DNA from: Thermomonospora echinospora
GTDB lineage: Bacteria; Actinomycetota; Actinomycetes; Streptosporangiales; Streptosporangiaceae
DNA length: 64,000 nt
Reading direction: 5' to 3'
NCBI RefSeq assembly: GCF_900108175.1
Contig: NZ_FNVO01000013.1
Location: 62,001 to 126,000 of the forward strand
Below, in pieces: positions 16,854-24,690 of this stretch. Each line of letters opens with the position of its first letter. Positions within the stretch are counted from its first letter, which is position 1. The notes under the pieces were generated by a model that was not told the DNA's origin, made no database searches, and saw only the letters and a program-made list of their open reading frames with translations. A program made the position numbers and the translations under genes.

Positions 16854-17585
16854 CTAGCCTCGGACGGGTACCGTCAGCAGCGTCCGGCCGTCGTCGGTGC
16901 GGACCTCAAAGCGCTCGATCTGGGCGGGCTGCACAGCCACCCCGCCCTGCACGGTCAGCGGTGCCGGGGAGCCGGGCACGCCGTAGCCCTTGTCGGGCAC
17001 CGACCAGCCGGTGACCACCCGGGCCCGGCCGCCGGGGCTGACCGCCACCAACCGGCACTCCAGCGGCCCGCGCACCTTGCTCAGGCGCAGCGCCACCCGC
17101 GCCCCCCACTGCTTGGACTCCCAGGCGACCACCCCGGACACCCCCGTGCCGGGGTCGGTGGCCGTCCGGCGCTCCCCGTCGGCCAGCAGCGCCTGCGCGC
17201 CGTCGGCCGGAGGCGCCGCGACCACGGGTGCCGGGCCGGGACGCTCGTCCCCGCCGTCCGCCAGGGCCATGCCCGTGCCGGCCCCGCCCGCCAGCAGGAC
17301 GACCCCCGCGGCCGCGCTGAGCAGCACCCGGGAGCGGCGTTGCCGCCGGGCCAGGCCGGCCCGGCGCTGGACCAGATCGGTGACGATCGCCGCGTCCGTC
17401 GCGGGCGTCTCCGGAAGGCTCTCCAACAGCGGCATGCCGTCCAGCGCCGCCGCGACGTCGCGCAGCGCCGCCAGTTCCTCGTGGCAGCGCGCGCACGTCG
17501 CCAGGTGCGCCTCGAACGCGCGCCGGTCCGGCTCTTCGAGCAGGTCCAGCGCGTAGGCGCCGACGTCGATGTGCCGGGTGTTCAC
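16854..17585 (-). CDS. Anti-sigma factor with zinc-finger (ZAS) and single membrane span
   Basis: The probable inhibitor of the ECF sigma factor encoded just upstream. It is 243 residues. The N-terminal cytoplasmic part has the zinc anti-sigma signature H27xxxC31xxC34 (AHLATCARC). A single hydrophobic segment lies at about 86-106, and the outer C-terminal domain (GVVAWESKQWGARVALRLSKV onward) resembles the anti-sigma-K/RskA sensor domain. The GTG start overlaps the sigma stop in a 4-base GTGA, so the pair is translated in a fixed ratio. In the RskA family, release of sigma needs proteolysis of the membrane protein; that this one works so is an inference. Confidence 0.87.
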   Translation of the reverse strand: MNTRHIDVGAYALDLLEEPDRRAFEAHLATCARCHEELAALRDVAAALDGMPLLESLPETPATDAAIVTDLVQRRAGLARRQRRSRVLLSAAAGVVLLAGGAGTGMALADGGDERPGPAPVVAAPPADGAQALLADGERRTATDPGTGVSGVVAWESKQWGARVALRLSKVRGPLECRLVAVSPGGRARVVTGWSVPDKGYGVPGSPAPLTVQGGVAVQPAQIERFEVRTDDGRTLLTVPVRG

Positions 17586-18199
17586 AGGGTCGCCCCTCTT
17601 TCCTCCAGGGCGACGCGCAGCGCCCGCAGCGCGTAGTACACCCGGGACTTGACCGTGCCCACGGGAATGCCCAGCGCCTTGGCCGCCTCGTTGACCGAGC
17701 GGTCGCGAAAGAACGTCTCGTTCAGAATCTCGCGGTGCGCGGGCGACAGCGACCGCAGCGCCTCGGAAACGACTACCGAACGCAGCAGATCCTCCAACCC
17801 GTCGGGGGCGTGCAGGTTCTCCAGCGGTCCCTCGCCCGCCTCCTGGGGACGGGCGTTCTTGCGGCGCTGGTCGTCGATGACGATGCGGCGGGCCACGGTG
17901 GCCAGCCAGGGCAGCAGCGAGGTGGCGTTGGCGTCGAGCTGGTGGGCGCTGCGCCAGGCCCGGATCATGGTCTCCTGTACCACGTCCTCGGCCCAGTGCC
18001 GGTCGCCGCCGGTCAGCCGCAGCACGAACGACAGCAGCGGCCGCCCGTACACGCGGTACAGCTCGGTCACGATCACCTGGTCGTCCACCGTCGCCGACGG
18101 GCTGGGGCCGCGGAACCAGCTCCACCGACTGCCGGAGGCACGCTCGCGCGCCGAGGGCGGGACGGTGGACGAGGGGGCGGCGGGGGTTCTGTGCGCCAT
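17582..18199 (-). CDS. ECF RNA polymerase sigma factor (SigK/SigL-like)
   Basis: An extracytoplasmic-function sigma factor of 205 residues. Region 2 reads VTELYRVYGRPLLSFVLRLT and WAEDVVQETMIRAW. Region 4 reads SPAHREILNETFFRDRSVNEAAKAL followed by IPVGTVKSRVYYALRAL, the recognition helix for the -35 element. ATG 18199 is preceded by GGAGA at about 7 nt, and longer in-frame starts add only low-complexity sequence, so the short form is preferred. It overlaps the anti-sigma gene by 4 bases. An autoregulated promoter in the upstream intergenic DNA would be usual for such pairs. Confidence 0.9.
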   Translation of the reverse strand: MAHRTPAAPSSTVPPSARERASGSRWSWFRGPSPSATVDDQVIVTELYRVYGRPLLSFVLRLTGGDRHWAEDVVQETMIRAWRSAHQLDANATSLLPWLATVARRIVIDDQRRKNARPQEAGEGPLENLHAPDGLEDLLRSVVVSEALRSLSPAHREILNETFFRDRSVNEAAKALGIPVGTVKSRVYYALRALRVALEERGATL

Positions 18200-18257
18200 C
18201 AGGGCATCTCCGGGGCGGGGCGGGACGGTTGTCGGTGCCGTCAAGGCGAGACCAGGC

Positions 18258-18536
18258 TCAATCGTCAGAGCCGCCACGCTCGAAGCCTTCGGCATACCGG
18301 TCGGAGTCGTCGCCGCCGCCGTTGTTCCCGCCGCCATTGTTACCACCTCTGCCGTCGGATGTCTGCACTTTCCTTCCATCGGGCCTTCCGTCGGAGGGGC
18401 CGGCCTGCCGGCCGCCCTCCCCGCTTCGCCGGGTGGGCGCCGGTCGCGCGGTCGCGGGCGCGGCGGTACGACGGCCGGCCGCCGAGACCGCCGCCTGCGC
18501 CGATTCCGCGATCGCGGCCCGTTGTCGGGTCACCAT
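18258..18536 (-). CDS. Small Gly/Asn/Asp-rich hypothetical protein
   Basis: A 92-residue reading frame upstream of, and co-directional with, the ECF sigma gene. The N-terminal half is Ala/Arg/Thr-rich (VTRQRAAIAESAQAAVSAAG) and the C-terminal third is built of GGNNGGGNNGGGDDSD, ending YAEGFERGGSDD. There is no signal peptide or membrane span. A strong AAGGAGG lies 3 nt before ATG 18536 and 6 nt before the next codon, a GTG, so initiation may be at GTG 18533. The ribosome site argues that it is expressed. I do not recognise a family. It could be co-transcribed with the sigma pair. Confidence 0.5.
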   Translation of the reverse strand: MVTRQRAAIAESAQAAVSAAGRRTAAPATARPAPTRRSGEGGRQAGPSDGRPDGRKVQTSDGRGGNNGGGNNGGGDDSDRYAEGFERGGSDD

Positions 18537-18736
18537 GCGCCTCCTTCCGCGGTGCCGCCATGTCGGCGGGAAGTCGGCAGGAAGTACGCGGGCGGTCCGC
18601 GGCGGGGTTCAGCGGCCCGACGCGAGCGTTCGACGCCCGTCCCAGGGCGCGCGGCGGGCCTTAGTCGCCCGAAGTGACCTAACTAGTTGGATAGGTTCAC
18701 CTGACCATGGGACCAGGAGGACGGTTCCTGCGTCCA
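18537..18736. other. Intergenic divergent promoter region
   Basis: A non-coding stretch between the minus-strand small gene and the plus-strand cyclase-like unit. It contains the palindrome AACTAGTT (18681-18688) inside a locally AT-richer patch, CCTAACTAGTTGGATAGG, which is the best candidate for a promoter or operator here. Nothing else was recognised. Confidence 0.4.
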
Positions 18737-18877
18737 ATGAGCACCATGACTCTCAAGGGAAAGGACGGTGGATGGCACCTCCGGGGGGGATCCGTCGGCA
18801 CACTCTCTCCACACCTGGAGCGGATGCGGGCAGCGTCCCGGGTTCGCCGACGAGAACCGAAGGGGGCCGAGCAGTGA
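18737..18877 (+). CDS. Putative 46-residue protein translationally coupled to the cyclase-like gene
   Basis: A short reading frame starting MSTMTLKGKDGGWHLRGGSV and ending RREPKGAEQ. Its TGA overlaps the GTG start of the next gene in a GTGA, the same arrangement used between proven gene pairs in this window. An AGGAGG lies 16 nt before ATG 18737, farther than usual; a second ATG is at 18746. The product is basic, with no membrane span. No family is recognised, and chance overlap cannot be ruled out. Confidence 0.35.
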   Translation: MSTMTLKGKDGGWHLRGGSVGTLSPHLERMRAASRVRRREPKGAEQ

Positions 18878-19584
18878 ACGATCTTGCCGAGAACCTTGCC
18901 GAGAACCTGTCCCAGGAGCCGGCGGGACGGGACGACCAGCTGGTGTACCGGCTGCTGGTGGCCGTCGACATCCAGGGCTACAGCAAGCGGGACACCCGCG
19001 AGCAGCTGCACGCCCAGCGGGACCTGTCGCAGGCGCTGGACCGGGCGGCGGCCGGCGCCGGGCTGGACCGCGCCCGCTGGGACAAGCAGGTCGGCGGCGA
19101 CGGCGAACTGGCCATGCTGCCCGAGGACGCCGACCTGGCTCCAGTGGTCGGGGACTTCCCCCTGCTGCTGGCGGCCGGGCTGCGCGCGCTGAACCGGGAG
19201 CGGTCCGGGCGGCCCCGGCTGCGGATCCGGCTGGCGGTGCACCACGGCACGCTGACCGCAGGCCCGTTCGGGCCCGCCGGCGACGCGCCGATCGTGGTGC
19301 AGCGGCTGCTGGACGCCGTGCCGCTGCGCCGGCTGCTGGCCGACGAGCCGGAGCGCGACCTGGCCTACATGGTGTCGGACTCGCTGTACGCCGACGTGGT
19401 CCGCACGGGGTTCACCCGGATGGCGCCGGGCGACTTCCAGGCCGTCAAGGTCACCGCCAAGGGCGCGGCCTACCGCGGCCACATCCACATCGGCGACCCG
19501 ATCGTCTTCGCCGACCTCGGGGAGCTGCACGACCGGCTGCCGGCCATGCCGCCACTGGTCCCCTCACAGCGGTCGCGGCGGTGA
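18874..19584 (+). CDS. Class III nucleotide cyclase-like protein, probably catalytically altered
   Basis: A 236-residue single-domain protein that follows the class III adenylate/guanylate cyclase pattern. LLVAVDIQGYSKRD supplies the first metal Asp, VGGDGELAMLP the second, and LRIRLAVHHGTLTAGPFG the following strand, with a late VSDSLYADVV. In active cyclases the next motif is close to NVAARL, giving the transition-state Asn and Arg; here it reads APIVVQRLLDA, keeping Arg but lacking Asn. A signalling or scaffold role is therefore possible. The GTG start overlaps a small upstream frame. No membrane or sensor domain is present. Confidence 0.7.
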   Translation: MNDLAENLAENLSQEPAGRDDQLVYRLLVAVDIQGYSKRDTREQLHAQRDLSQALDRAAAGAGLDRARWDKQVGGDGELAMLPEDADLAPVVGDFPLLLAAGLRALNRERSGRPRLRIRLAVHHGTLTAGPFGPAGDAPIVVQRLLDAVPLRRLLADEPERDLAYMVSDSLYADVVRTGFTRMAPGDFQAVKVTAKGAAYRGHIHIGDPIVFADLGELHDRLPAMPPLVPSQRSRR

Positions 19585-19680
19585 TGATCACGATTCCCGG
19601 CCCCGGCCGGGAAGCGGACGGAGGGCGCGCGGGTTGGCGCATGATGAAGCGTCGACCCGCGAACCCTCTGGAGGACGATC

Positions 19681-20109
19681 ATGGCCGATGACGCCGCGCT
19701 GCAGAAGCTGCTGCAAGAACGCAACCTGGGAGTGCTCGCGACGATCAAGCGGGACGGCAGGCCCCAGCTGTCCAATGTCACCTTCCACTACGACCCGGAC
19801 CGCTCGCTGATCCGCGTCTCGATCACCGCGGACCGGGCCAAGGCGCGCAACCTCGCCCGCGACCCCCGGGCGAGCCTGCATGTCACCACCCCGGACGGCT
19901 GGGCCTGGGCGGTGGCCCAGGGCACCGCCGACCTCTCCCCGGTCGCGGCCGACCGGCACGACGCCGTGGTGGAGGAGCTCATCGACCTCTACCGCGCCGT
20001 CCAGGGCGAGCACCCCGACTGGGACGACTACCGCCGCGCCATGGTCGAAGACCAGCGCCGCATGGTCCGCCTCCACGTCGAACACCTCTACGGCCAGCCG
20101 CCCGCCTGA
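19681..20109 (+). CDS. PPOX class F420-dependent oxidoreductase (Rv1155-like)
   Basis: A small split-barrel flavin/F420-binding protein of 142 residues. LGVLATIKRDGRPQLSNVTFHYDPD is the typical opening strand pair, and ITADRAKARNLARDPRASLHVTTPDGW carries the basic residues that in this family contact the deazaflavin phosphate tail. It would reduce small substrates with F420H2, although some members only bind or protect cofactor. ATG 19681 follows GGAGGA at 6 nt. It is monocistronic, with its end facing hrpB. Confidence 0.85.
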   Translation: MADDAALQKLLQERNLGVLATIKRDGRPQLSNVTFHYDPDRSLIRVSITADRAKARNLARDPRASLHVTTPDGWAWAVAQGTADLSPVAADRHDAVVEELIDLYRAVQGEHPDWDDYRRAMVEDQRRMVRLHVEHLYGQPPA

Positions 20110-20151
20110 CCCTCGGTACGGCCACGCCGCACCGGCGGCGGCTCGGCGGGG

Positions 20152-22707
20152 TCAGCGGCGGGGGTTGGCGCGGCGGGTGGGCTGGGCGGTGGCCGGATCC
20201 TCGGGCCAGGGATGGCGCGGGTAGCGGCCGCGCAGTTCGGCCCGTACCGCCCGGTAGCCCTCGCGCCAGAACGACGCCAGGTCGGCGGTGACGGCGGCGG
20301 GCCGTCCGGCCGGGGACAGCAGGTGCACCACCAGCGGTACCCGGCCGCCGGCCAGCCGGGGCGCGGCGTCCCACCCGAACAGTTCCTGCAGTTTCACCGC
20401 CAGGACGGGCCGCTCTCCGCCGTAGTCGACACGGACCCTAGAGCCCGACGGCACGGTGACGCGCTCGGGCGCCATCTCCTCCAGCCGGGCGGCGCACTCC
20501 CAGGGCAGCAGCCCGCGCAGGGCGGCGACCATGTCGAGGCGGGCCAGGTCGGCGCGGCGCCACAGGCCGTGCAGCCGTCCGATGACGTGCTCCAGCAGGG
20601 CCGCGTCGTCCACGTCCGGCCAGGGGTCGCCGAGGGCGCGGCGGCAGAAGGCCAGCCGCTCGCGCAACGCGACGGCCTCCGGGGTCCAGGTCAGCAGCGA
20701 CAGCCCCTCCCGCCGCAGGCCGTCCCGCAGCGCGGCCGCGACCGCTCCGGGGTCGGGATCGGGCAGCGGGGCGGCCGACAGCTCGATCGCGCCGAGCCGT
20801 TCGGTACGGCGGGCGGCCACGTCCCCGTCCCGCCAGGCGACCTCCTCGGTCGCGGCCAGCAGCGGCGCGGCGGCCAGCCGGGCGAGGTCCTCGTCGATGA
20901 CCGCCGCCTGCCGGATCCGGGCGGAGGCCGCCCCGGCGGGACGGTCGGCGACGGCGATCGCCAGCCACCGCGGCCGGGCGGTCGCCAGCCGTGAGCCCTC
21001 GGCGAGTTCGGCCCCGGTGCCGGAGGCCATCAGGAAGCCGCGCCCTCCCCTGACCTTGGCCACCCGCTCGGGAAAGGCCAGTGCGACCACCGTCCCGATG
21101 GCGGCCTCGTCCACCGCACCGCCGCCGAAGCCGTCCGCCCGGCCGGTGCGGGTGTTCTTGCCCGGGTCACCCCCGGAGGCCGGGCGGCCGTCCAGGGTGC
21201 GGCGCAGGCGGCGCACCTCCCGGCGCCAGCGGTCGGCGTGCCCGGCGTCGCGGCGCCCGGCGCGCACCGCGTGCAGCACGTCGGCGAGGTCGTCGCCGGC
21301 TCCGCCGGGCGGCGGCTCCGACAGCAGCGCCACCACCTCGGCGGCGGCCCGTGCCCCCACTAGCGCGGCCCCGTCGAGGAGGGCCCGCGCCAGCCGAGGG
21401 TGGACGCCGGCGCGCGCCATCCGGCGGCCGCGGTCGGTGACCCGGCCGCCGGAGTCCACCGCGCCGATCGCACGCAGGGTGGCCTGGGCGGCGCGCAGCG
21501 CAGCCTCCGGCGGCGGGTCCAGGAGGGCCAGCCCCTTGGCGTCCGGGTCGCCCCAGCAGGCGATCTGCAGGGCGAACGCGGTGAGGTCGGCCAGCGCGAT
21601 CTCCGGCCGGGGCCGCTCGGCCAGCCGTTCGTGCTCGGCGGCGGTCCAGCACCGGTACACGGTGCCCGGCCCCTGCCGGCCCGCCCGGCCCGCCCGCTGC
21701 TCGGCCGCCGCCCGCGAGACCCGCACGGTGGTCAGCGCGCCCAGTCCTCGGGCGTGGTCGGTGCGGGGCTCGCGGGCCAGGCCGGAGTCGACCACGATCC
21801 GTACGCCCGGCACGGTCAGGCTCGACTCGGCCACGGCGGTCGCCAGCACCACCCGCCGCCGCGCCGCGGGCGAGAGCACCGCGTCCTGCACGTCCGTACC
21901 CGCGCGGCCGTGCACCTCCAGCAGGTCGGCGACGGGCCCGAGGTCGCGCAGCAGGGCGGAGACCCTCGCGATCTCGCCGACGCCGGGCAGGAAGCACAGG
22001 ACGTCGCCGTCGCGCTCGGCCAGCGCGCGGCGGACGGTGGCGGCCACGTGCTCCAGCAGTTCGGGGGCCACGCGCATGCCGTGCGGGGGCGGCAGCGGGC
22101 GCGGTGGCGGCGACCAGAGGACCTCCACCGGGTGCGTCCGGGCGTCGGTCTCCACCACCGGGCCCCGCAGCAGTCCCGCCCACGGGCCGGTGTCGGCGGT
22201 GGCCGAGGCCGCGACCAGACGCAGGTCGGGCCGCAGCGCCGCGCGCACGTCCAGCAGGAACGCCATCGCGGTGTCGGCGTCGAGATGGCGTTCGTGGCAC
22301 TCGTCCAGCAGCACCGCGTCGATCCCGGCCAGCTCGGGATCGTCCTGCAGGCGCCGCAGCAGCACGCCGGTGGTCACCACCTCGACCAGCCGTCCCGGCC
22401 GGTGCTCGCCCCGCACCGCGAAGCCCACCCGTTCCCCGACCCGCTCCCCCAACAGCCAGGCCATCCGGCGGGCCGCGGCCCGCACTGCGGGCCGGCGCGG
22501 CTCGACGACCAGCACCCGGCGCTCCCCGGGCGGGCCGCCCGGGACGTCCGGCAGCGCCCCGGCCAGGGCGAGCGGCACCAGCGTGGTCTTGCCGGTGCCG
22601 GGCGGCGCCGCCAGCACCGCCGCCCCGGATCCGTCCAGCGCCGCGTGCAGGCCGGGGATCACGGCACGGACGGGCAGCGGCTCGTGGCGGGTCGGGTGGT
22701 CGCGCAT
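20152..22707 (-). CDS. hrpB: ATP-dependent helicase HrpB
   Basis: A DExH-box helicase of 851 residues. Walker A APPGTGKTT lies at residues 34-42, the DECH box in VLLDECHERHLDAD follows, then the helicase C-terminal domain (VVLATAVAESSLTVPGVRIVVDSGLAREP and RAGRAGRQGPGTVYRCW). The HrpB-specific C-terminal region has SGSRVRVDYGGERPVLAVKLQELFGW and LLSPAGRPAAVTADLASFWREGYRAVRAELRGRYPRHPWPEDP. The ATG at 22707 follows GGGGGG and removes an unrelated N-terminal extension of 55 codons. Its role in actinobacteria is poorly known. Confidence 0.93.
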   Translation of the reverse strand: MRDHPTRHEPLPVRAVIPGLHAALDGSGAAVLAAPPGTGKTTLVPLALAGALPDVPGGPPGERRVLVVEPRRPAVRAAARRMAWLLGERVGERVGFAVRGEHRPGRLVEVVTTGVLLRRLQDDPELAGIDAVLLDECHERHLDADTAMAFLLDVRAALRPDLRLVAASATADTGPWAGLLRGPVVETDARTHPVEVLWSPPPRPLPPPHGMRVAPELLEHVAATVRRALAERDGDVLCFLPGVGEIARVSALLRDLGPVADLLEVHGRAGTDVQDAVLSPAARRRVVLATAVAESSLTVPGVRIVVDSGLAREPRTDHARGLGALTTVRVSRAAAEQRAGRAGRQGPGTVYRCWTAAEHERLAERPRPEIALADLTAFALQIACWGDPDAKGLALLDPPPEAALRAAQATLRAIGAVDSGGRVTDRGRRMARAGVHPRLARALLDGAALVGARAAAEVVALLSEPPPGGAGDDLADVLHAVRAGRRDAGHADRWRREVRRLRRTLDGRPASGGDPGKNTRTGRADGFGGGAVDEAAIGTVVALAFPERVAKVRGGRGFLMASGTGAELAEGSRLATARPRWLAIAVADRPAGAASARIRQAAVIDEDLARLAAAPLLAATEEVAWRDGDVAARRTERLGAIELSAAPLPDPDPGAVAAALRDGLRREGLSLLTWTPEAVALRERLAFCRRALGDPWPDVDDAALLEHVIGRLHGLWRRADLARLDMVAALRGLLPWECAARLEEMAPERVTVPSGSRVRVDYGGERPVLAVKLQELFGWDAAPRLAGGRVPLVVHLLSPAGRPAAVTADLASFWREGYRAVRAELRGRYPRHPWPEDPATAQPTRRANPRR

Positions 22708-22990
22708 CCCCCCAGTGTGCTGGACCGGGCGGCGTGACCGGCCCCACAGAAAATGTGCAGTGACAGTTGCACCGACCATTTCAATTACACTTTCATAAGC
22801 CCTGAGAGAACATTCTCGGCCACGCACCGTCACGGTGCGGAGAAAGCACGTCGGGCGGCGGCCGGCCCGCACCCCTTGCGCACCGTGTGACTTTCACGGC
22901 TGATTCACATAACCCGGGGCACGATTATGCCAATGGCTGGTGTATCCAGATAATGGATGGCATAGTCGCAGGTGCGATGGAGGTAACCGG
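22708..22990. other. Divergent promoter region between hrpB and the NERD gene
   Basis: A 283-bp gap with clearly lower GC than its surroundings, including AATTTCAATTACACTTTCAT near 22778-22797 and CGATTATGCCAAT near 22922. A GGAGGT ribosome site precedes ATG 22991. No clean -35/-10 pair or palindrome was identified. Confidence 0.45.
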
Positions 22991-23755
22991 ATGATTGGCA
23001 GCTCGATCTACACCCGGGGCAGGGAGGCCTTCACAGGCGGTTCCCCACAGGCGGTTTTCGAGGAGCTGTGGCTTCAGGACCGCAAGTCGAGACTGCGTAC
23101 CCGTGCCATTATCGCGGTCGTCGCGCTGCTCGTCGGCGGATACGTCGTCTCCCCCTTGTTCGGCCTGGTGCTGGCGGTCGTCGCGGGCGGCCTCGACGCC
23201 CTGGTGCACTACCGGCGTTACCAGGCGGCCGGGGTGTGGCGGCGAGGGCTGCGCGGCGAGGAGCGGATGAGCCGACTGCTGCGCTGGACGCTGGAGCGGC
23301 GCGGCTACCGGGTGCTGCACCAGCGGGTGGTCCCCGGCCACGACACCCTCGACCAGTTGCTCATCGGCCCGGGCGGGGTCTGGCTGATCGACAACCAGGC
23401 CTGGCATCCGGAGACCGAGCTGACCCGGCACGGCGACCGGCTGTTCATCGACGACCGGACCCCCTCGCAGCTGGTCAAGCGGCTGACCGGGATGGCCCGG
23501 ACGGTCTCGGGACTGCTCACCAAGCGGCTGGGCACCGAGATCACCGTGGCCCCGCTGCTGGCGGTGCACGGCGGCCGGATCCGCGGGCGCGGCGGGTTCA
23601 CCGCCGACGGCATCACCGTGCTGAGCCCGTGGGCGCTGCTGCGCTGGCCCGCCCGCCACCCCACCGCCGAGCTGTCCCCCGAGCAGATCGAGGACGTGCT
23701 GCGGGCGGCGGTCTACACCCTGCCCATCGGAGGCCGCACCATGACCGACGCCTGA
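22991..23755 (+). CDS. NERD (nuclease-related) domain membrane protein
   Basis: A 254-residue protein. Residues about 35-70 form hydrophobic spans (RAIIAVVALLVGGYVVSPLF and GLVLAVVAGGLDALVHY). A NERD domain follows: GLRGEERMSRLLRWTLERRGYRVLHQRVVPGHDTLDQLLIGPGGVWLIDNQ. In nuclease folds of this type the Glu in GEE, Asp in LDQLLIGPGG and the following hydrophilic residue form the active site; the usual lysine (DxK) is replaced around DNQAW, so nuclease activity is uncertain. GGAGGT is 8 nt before the ATG. It stands alone and faces a strong hairpin. Confidence 0.8.
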   Translation: MIGSSIYTRGREAFTGGSPQAVFEELWLQDRKSRLRTRAIIAVVALLVGGYVVSPLFGLVLAVVAGGLDALVHYRRYQAAGVWRRGLRGEERMSRLLRWTLERRGYRVLHQRVVPGHDTLDQLLIGPGGVWLIDNQAWHPETELTRHGDRLFIDDRTPSQLVKRLTGMARTVSGLLTKRLGTEITVAPLLAVHGGRIRGRGGFTADGITVLSPWALLRWPARHPTAELSPEQIEDVLRAAVYTLPIGGRTMTDA

Positions 23756-23762
23756 CCCGCCC

Positions 23763-23782
23763 GGCCGGGGACTCCCCCGGCC
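23763..23782 (+). terminator. Short GC hairpin after the NERD gene
   Basis: GGCCGGGG (23763-23770) and CCCCGGCC (23775-23782) form a perfect 8-bp stem with an ACTC loop, starting 7 nt after the stop codon. No T-run follows; the larger hairpin at 23791 may complete termination. Confidence 0.45.
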
Positions 23783-23790
23783 CCACAGAC

Positions 23791-23850
23791 CGCGGACTTC
23801 CGCTCGATCACGGGAAACCGACCCCCACCGTGATCATGCGGGAGTCCGCG
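23791..23850. terminator. Large imperfect inverted repeat, likely bidirectional terminator
   Basis: Two 23-bp arms (23791-23813 and 23828-23850) pair at 20 of 23 positions, with outer CGCGGACT/AGTCCGCG and inner GATCACGG/CCGTGATC blocks perfect, around a 14-nt loop. TTCCTTT follows on the plus strand. It separates convergent genes and includes the last codons of the minus-strand membrane gene. Confidence 0.65.
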
Positions 23851-24280
23851 TTCCTTTGCGGCCGGTGCGCCACAGCCACACCAGCCCGGCCACCGGCAGC
23901 ACCAGCGGGACGAACCCGTAGCCGCGCCCGTATCCCGACCACACCGTCTCGTCGGGGAACGCCTCGGCGTCAGCCAGGGAGAAGGTGCCGATCACCAGCA
24001 CCCCGGCCAGCTCGACCGAGCAGGCGGCCACCGCGATCCGCCGCGAGGCCCGGCCGCCCAGCGCCAGCGCCACCGTGGCCAGCACGTAGACCGCCGCGGC
24101 CAGCGCCGACAGCAGGTAGGCGACGGGCGCCTCGTCGAACCGGGTGGCGATCTGCACGGCGGCGCGGGCCCCAGCCGCCAGCGCGAACACCCCGTACACG
24201 GCGACCAGCAGCCGCCCCGGCCCGCCGCCCGTCCGCACGTCCCCTCCGGCGGAGTCCGCGGGGTTCACCTGGTCAGGCAA
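23834..24280 (-). CDS. Integral membrane protein, function unknown
   Basis: A 148-residue protein with four predicted membrane segments, beginning LLVAVYGVFALAAGARAAVQIATR, then YLLSALAAAVYVLATVALAL, IAVAACSVELAGVLVIGTFSL and FVPLVLPVAGLVWLWRTG. The loop AEAFPDETVWSGYGRGYGFV is a recognisable conserved segment of small actinobacterial membrane proteins. The TTG at 24280 lies inside the end of the preceding gene with GGAG 10 nt upstream; GTG 24268 is an alternative. It is translationally coupled to the gene before it. Its last codons lie in a terminator hairpin. Confidence 0.75.
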   Translation of the reverse strand: MPDQVNPADSAGGDVRTGGGPGRLLVAVYGVFALAAGARAAVQIATRFDEAPVAYLLSALAAAVYVLATVALALGGRASRRIAVAACSVELAGVLVIGTFSLADAEAFPDETVWSGYGRGYGFVPLVLPVAGLVWLWRTGRKGTRTPA

Positions 24281-24638
24281 CGGTGCCGCTCCAGATCTGG
24301 TTCATCCGGACGGTCATCACCGCGACCGCTAGGCCGGCGACCACGATGACGGCCGGGCCCCAGCGAGAGCGCTCCAGCAGCCCCCAGCCGGCCCCGGCCG
24401 GGGGGATGAGCAGGATGCCGAGCAGGTAACCGACGAAGGTGGCGGTCTCGGCGGGCCCCTCGTCGCCGGCCACCTTCACCAGGCCCAGCACCGCCTGCGC
24501 CAGGAGCAGCGCCTCGACCACCGTCAGCCCGGCCAGATGGAGCCGGTCCATGGGGCGGTCCCGCAGCGCGGCGAGCAGTCCGTAGCCGGCGATCACGAGT
24601 GCGGCCACGATGATCACGGTGGCCAGGGGCTCGGTCAT
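24273..24638 (-). CDS. Integral membrane protein, function unknown
   Basis: A 121-residue protein with four predicted spans: LATVIIVAALVIAGYGLLAAL, LAGLTVVEALLLAQAVLGLV, ETATFVGYLLGILLIPPAGAG and WGPAVIVVAGLAVAVMTVRM. It ends NQIWSGTVA. ATG 24638 gives the hydrophobic start MTEPLATV, and longer frames add only arginine/proline-rich sequence. It overlaps the next membrane gene by 8 bases, so the two are probably partners. It diverges from the histidine phosphatase gene with about 50 bp between them. No function is recognised. Confidence 0.75.
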   Translation of the reverse strand: MTEPLATVIIVAALVIAGYGLLAALRDRPMDRLHLAGLTVVEALLLAQAVLGLVKVAGDEGPAETATFVGYLLGILLIPPAGAGWGLLERSRWGPAVIVVAGLAVAVMTVRMNQIWSGTVA

Positions 24639-24690
24639 GGCCCCTGAGACTACTACCGCCTGTAGAGCAGGCCGTCCCGGGCGTGGGATC

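Noticed and set aside
20456-22798. A 780-codon plus-strand frame
   Set aside because: It is antisense to hrpB, whose helicase motifs are unmistakable; the frame is Ser/Arg/Ala-rich noise.
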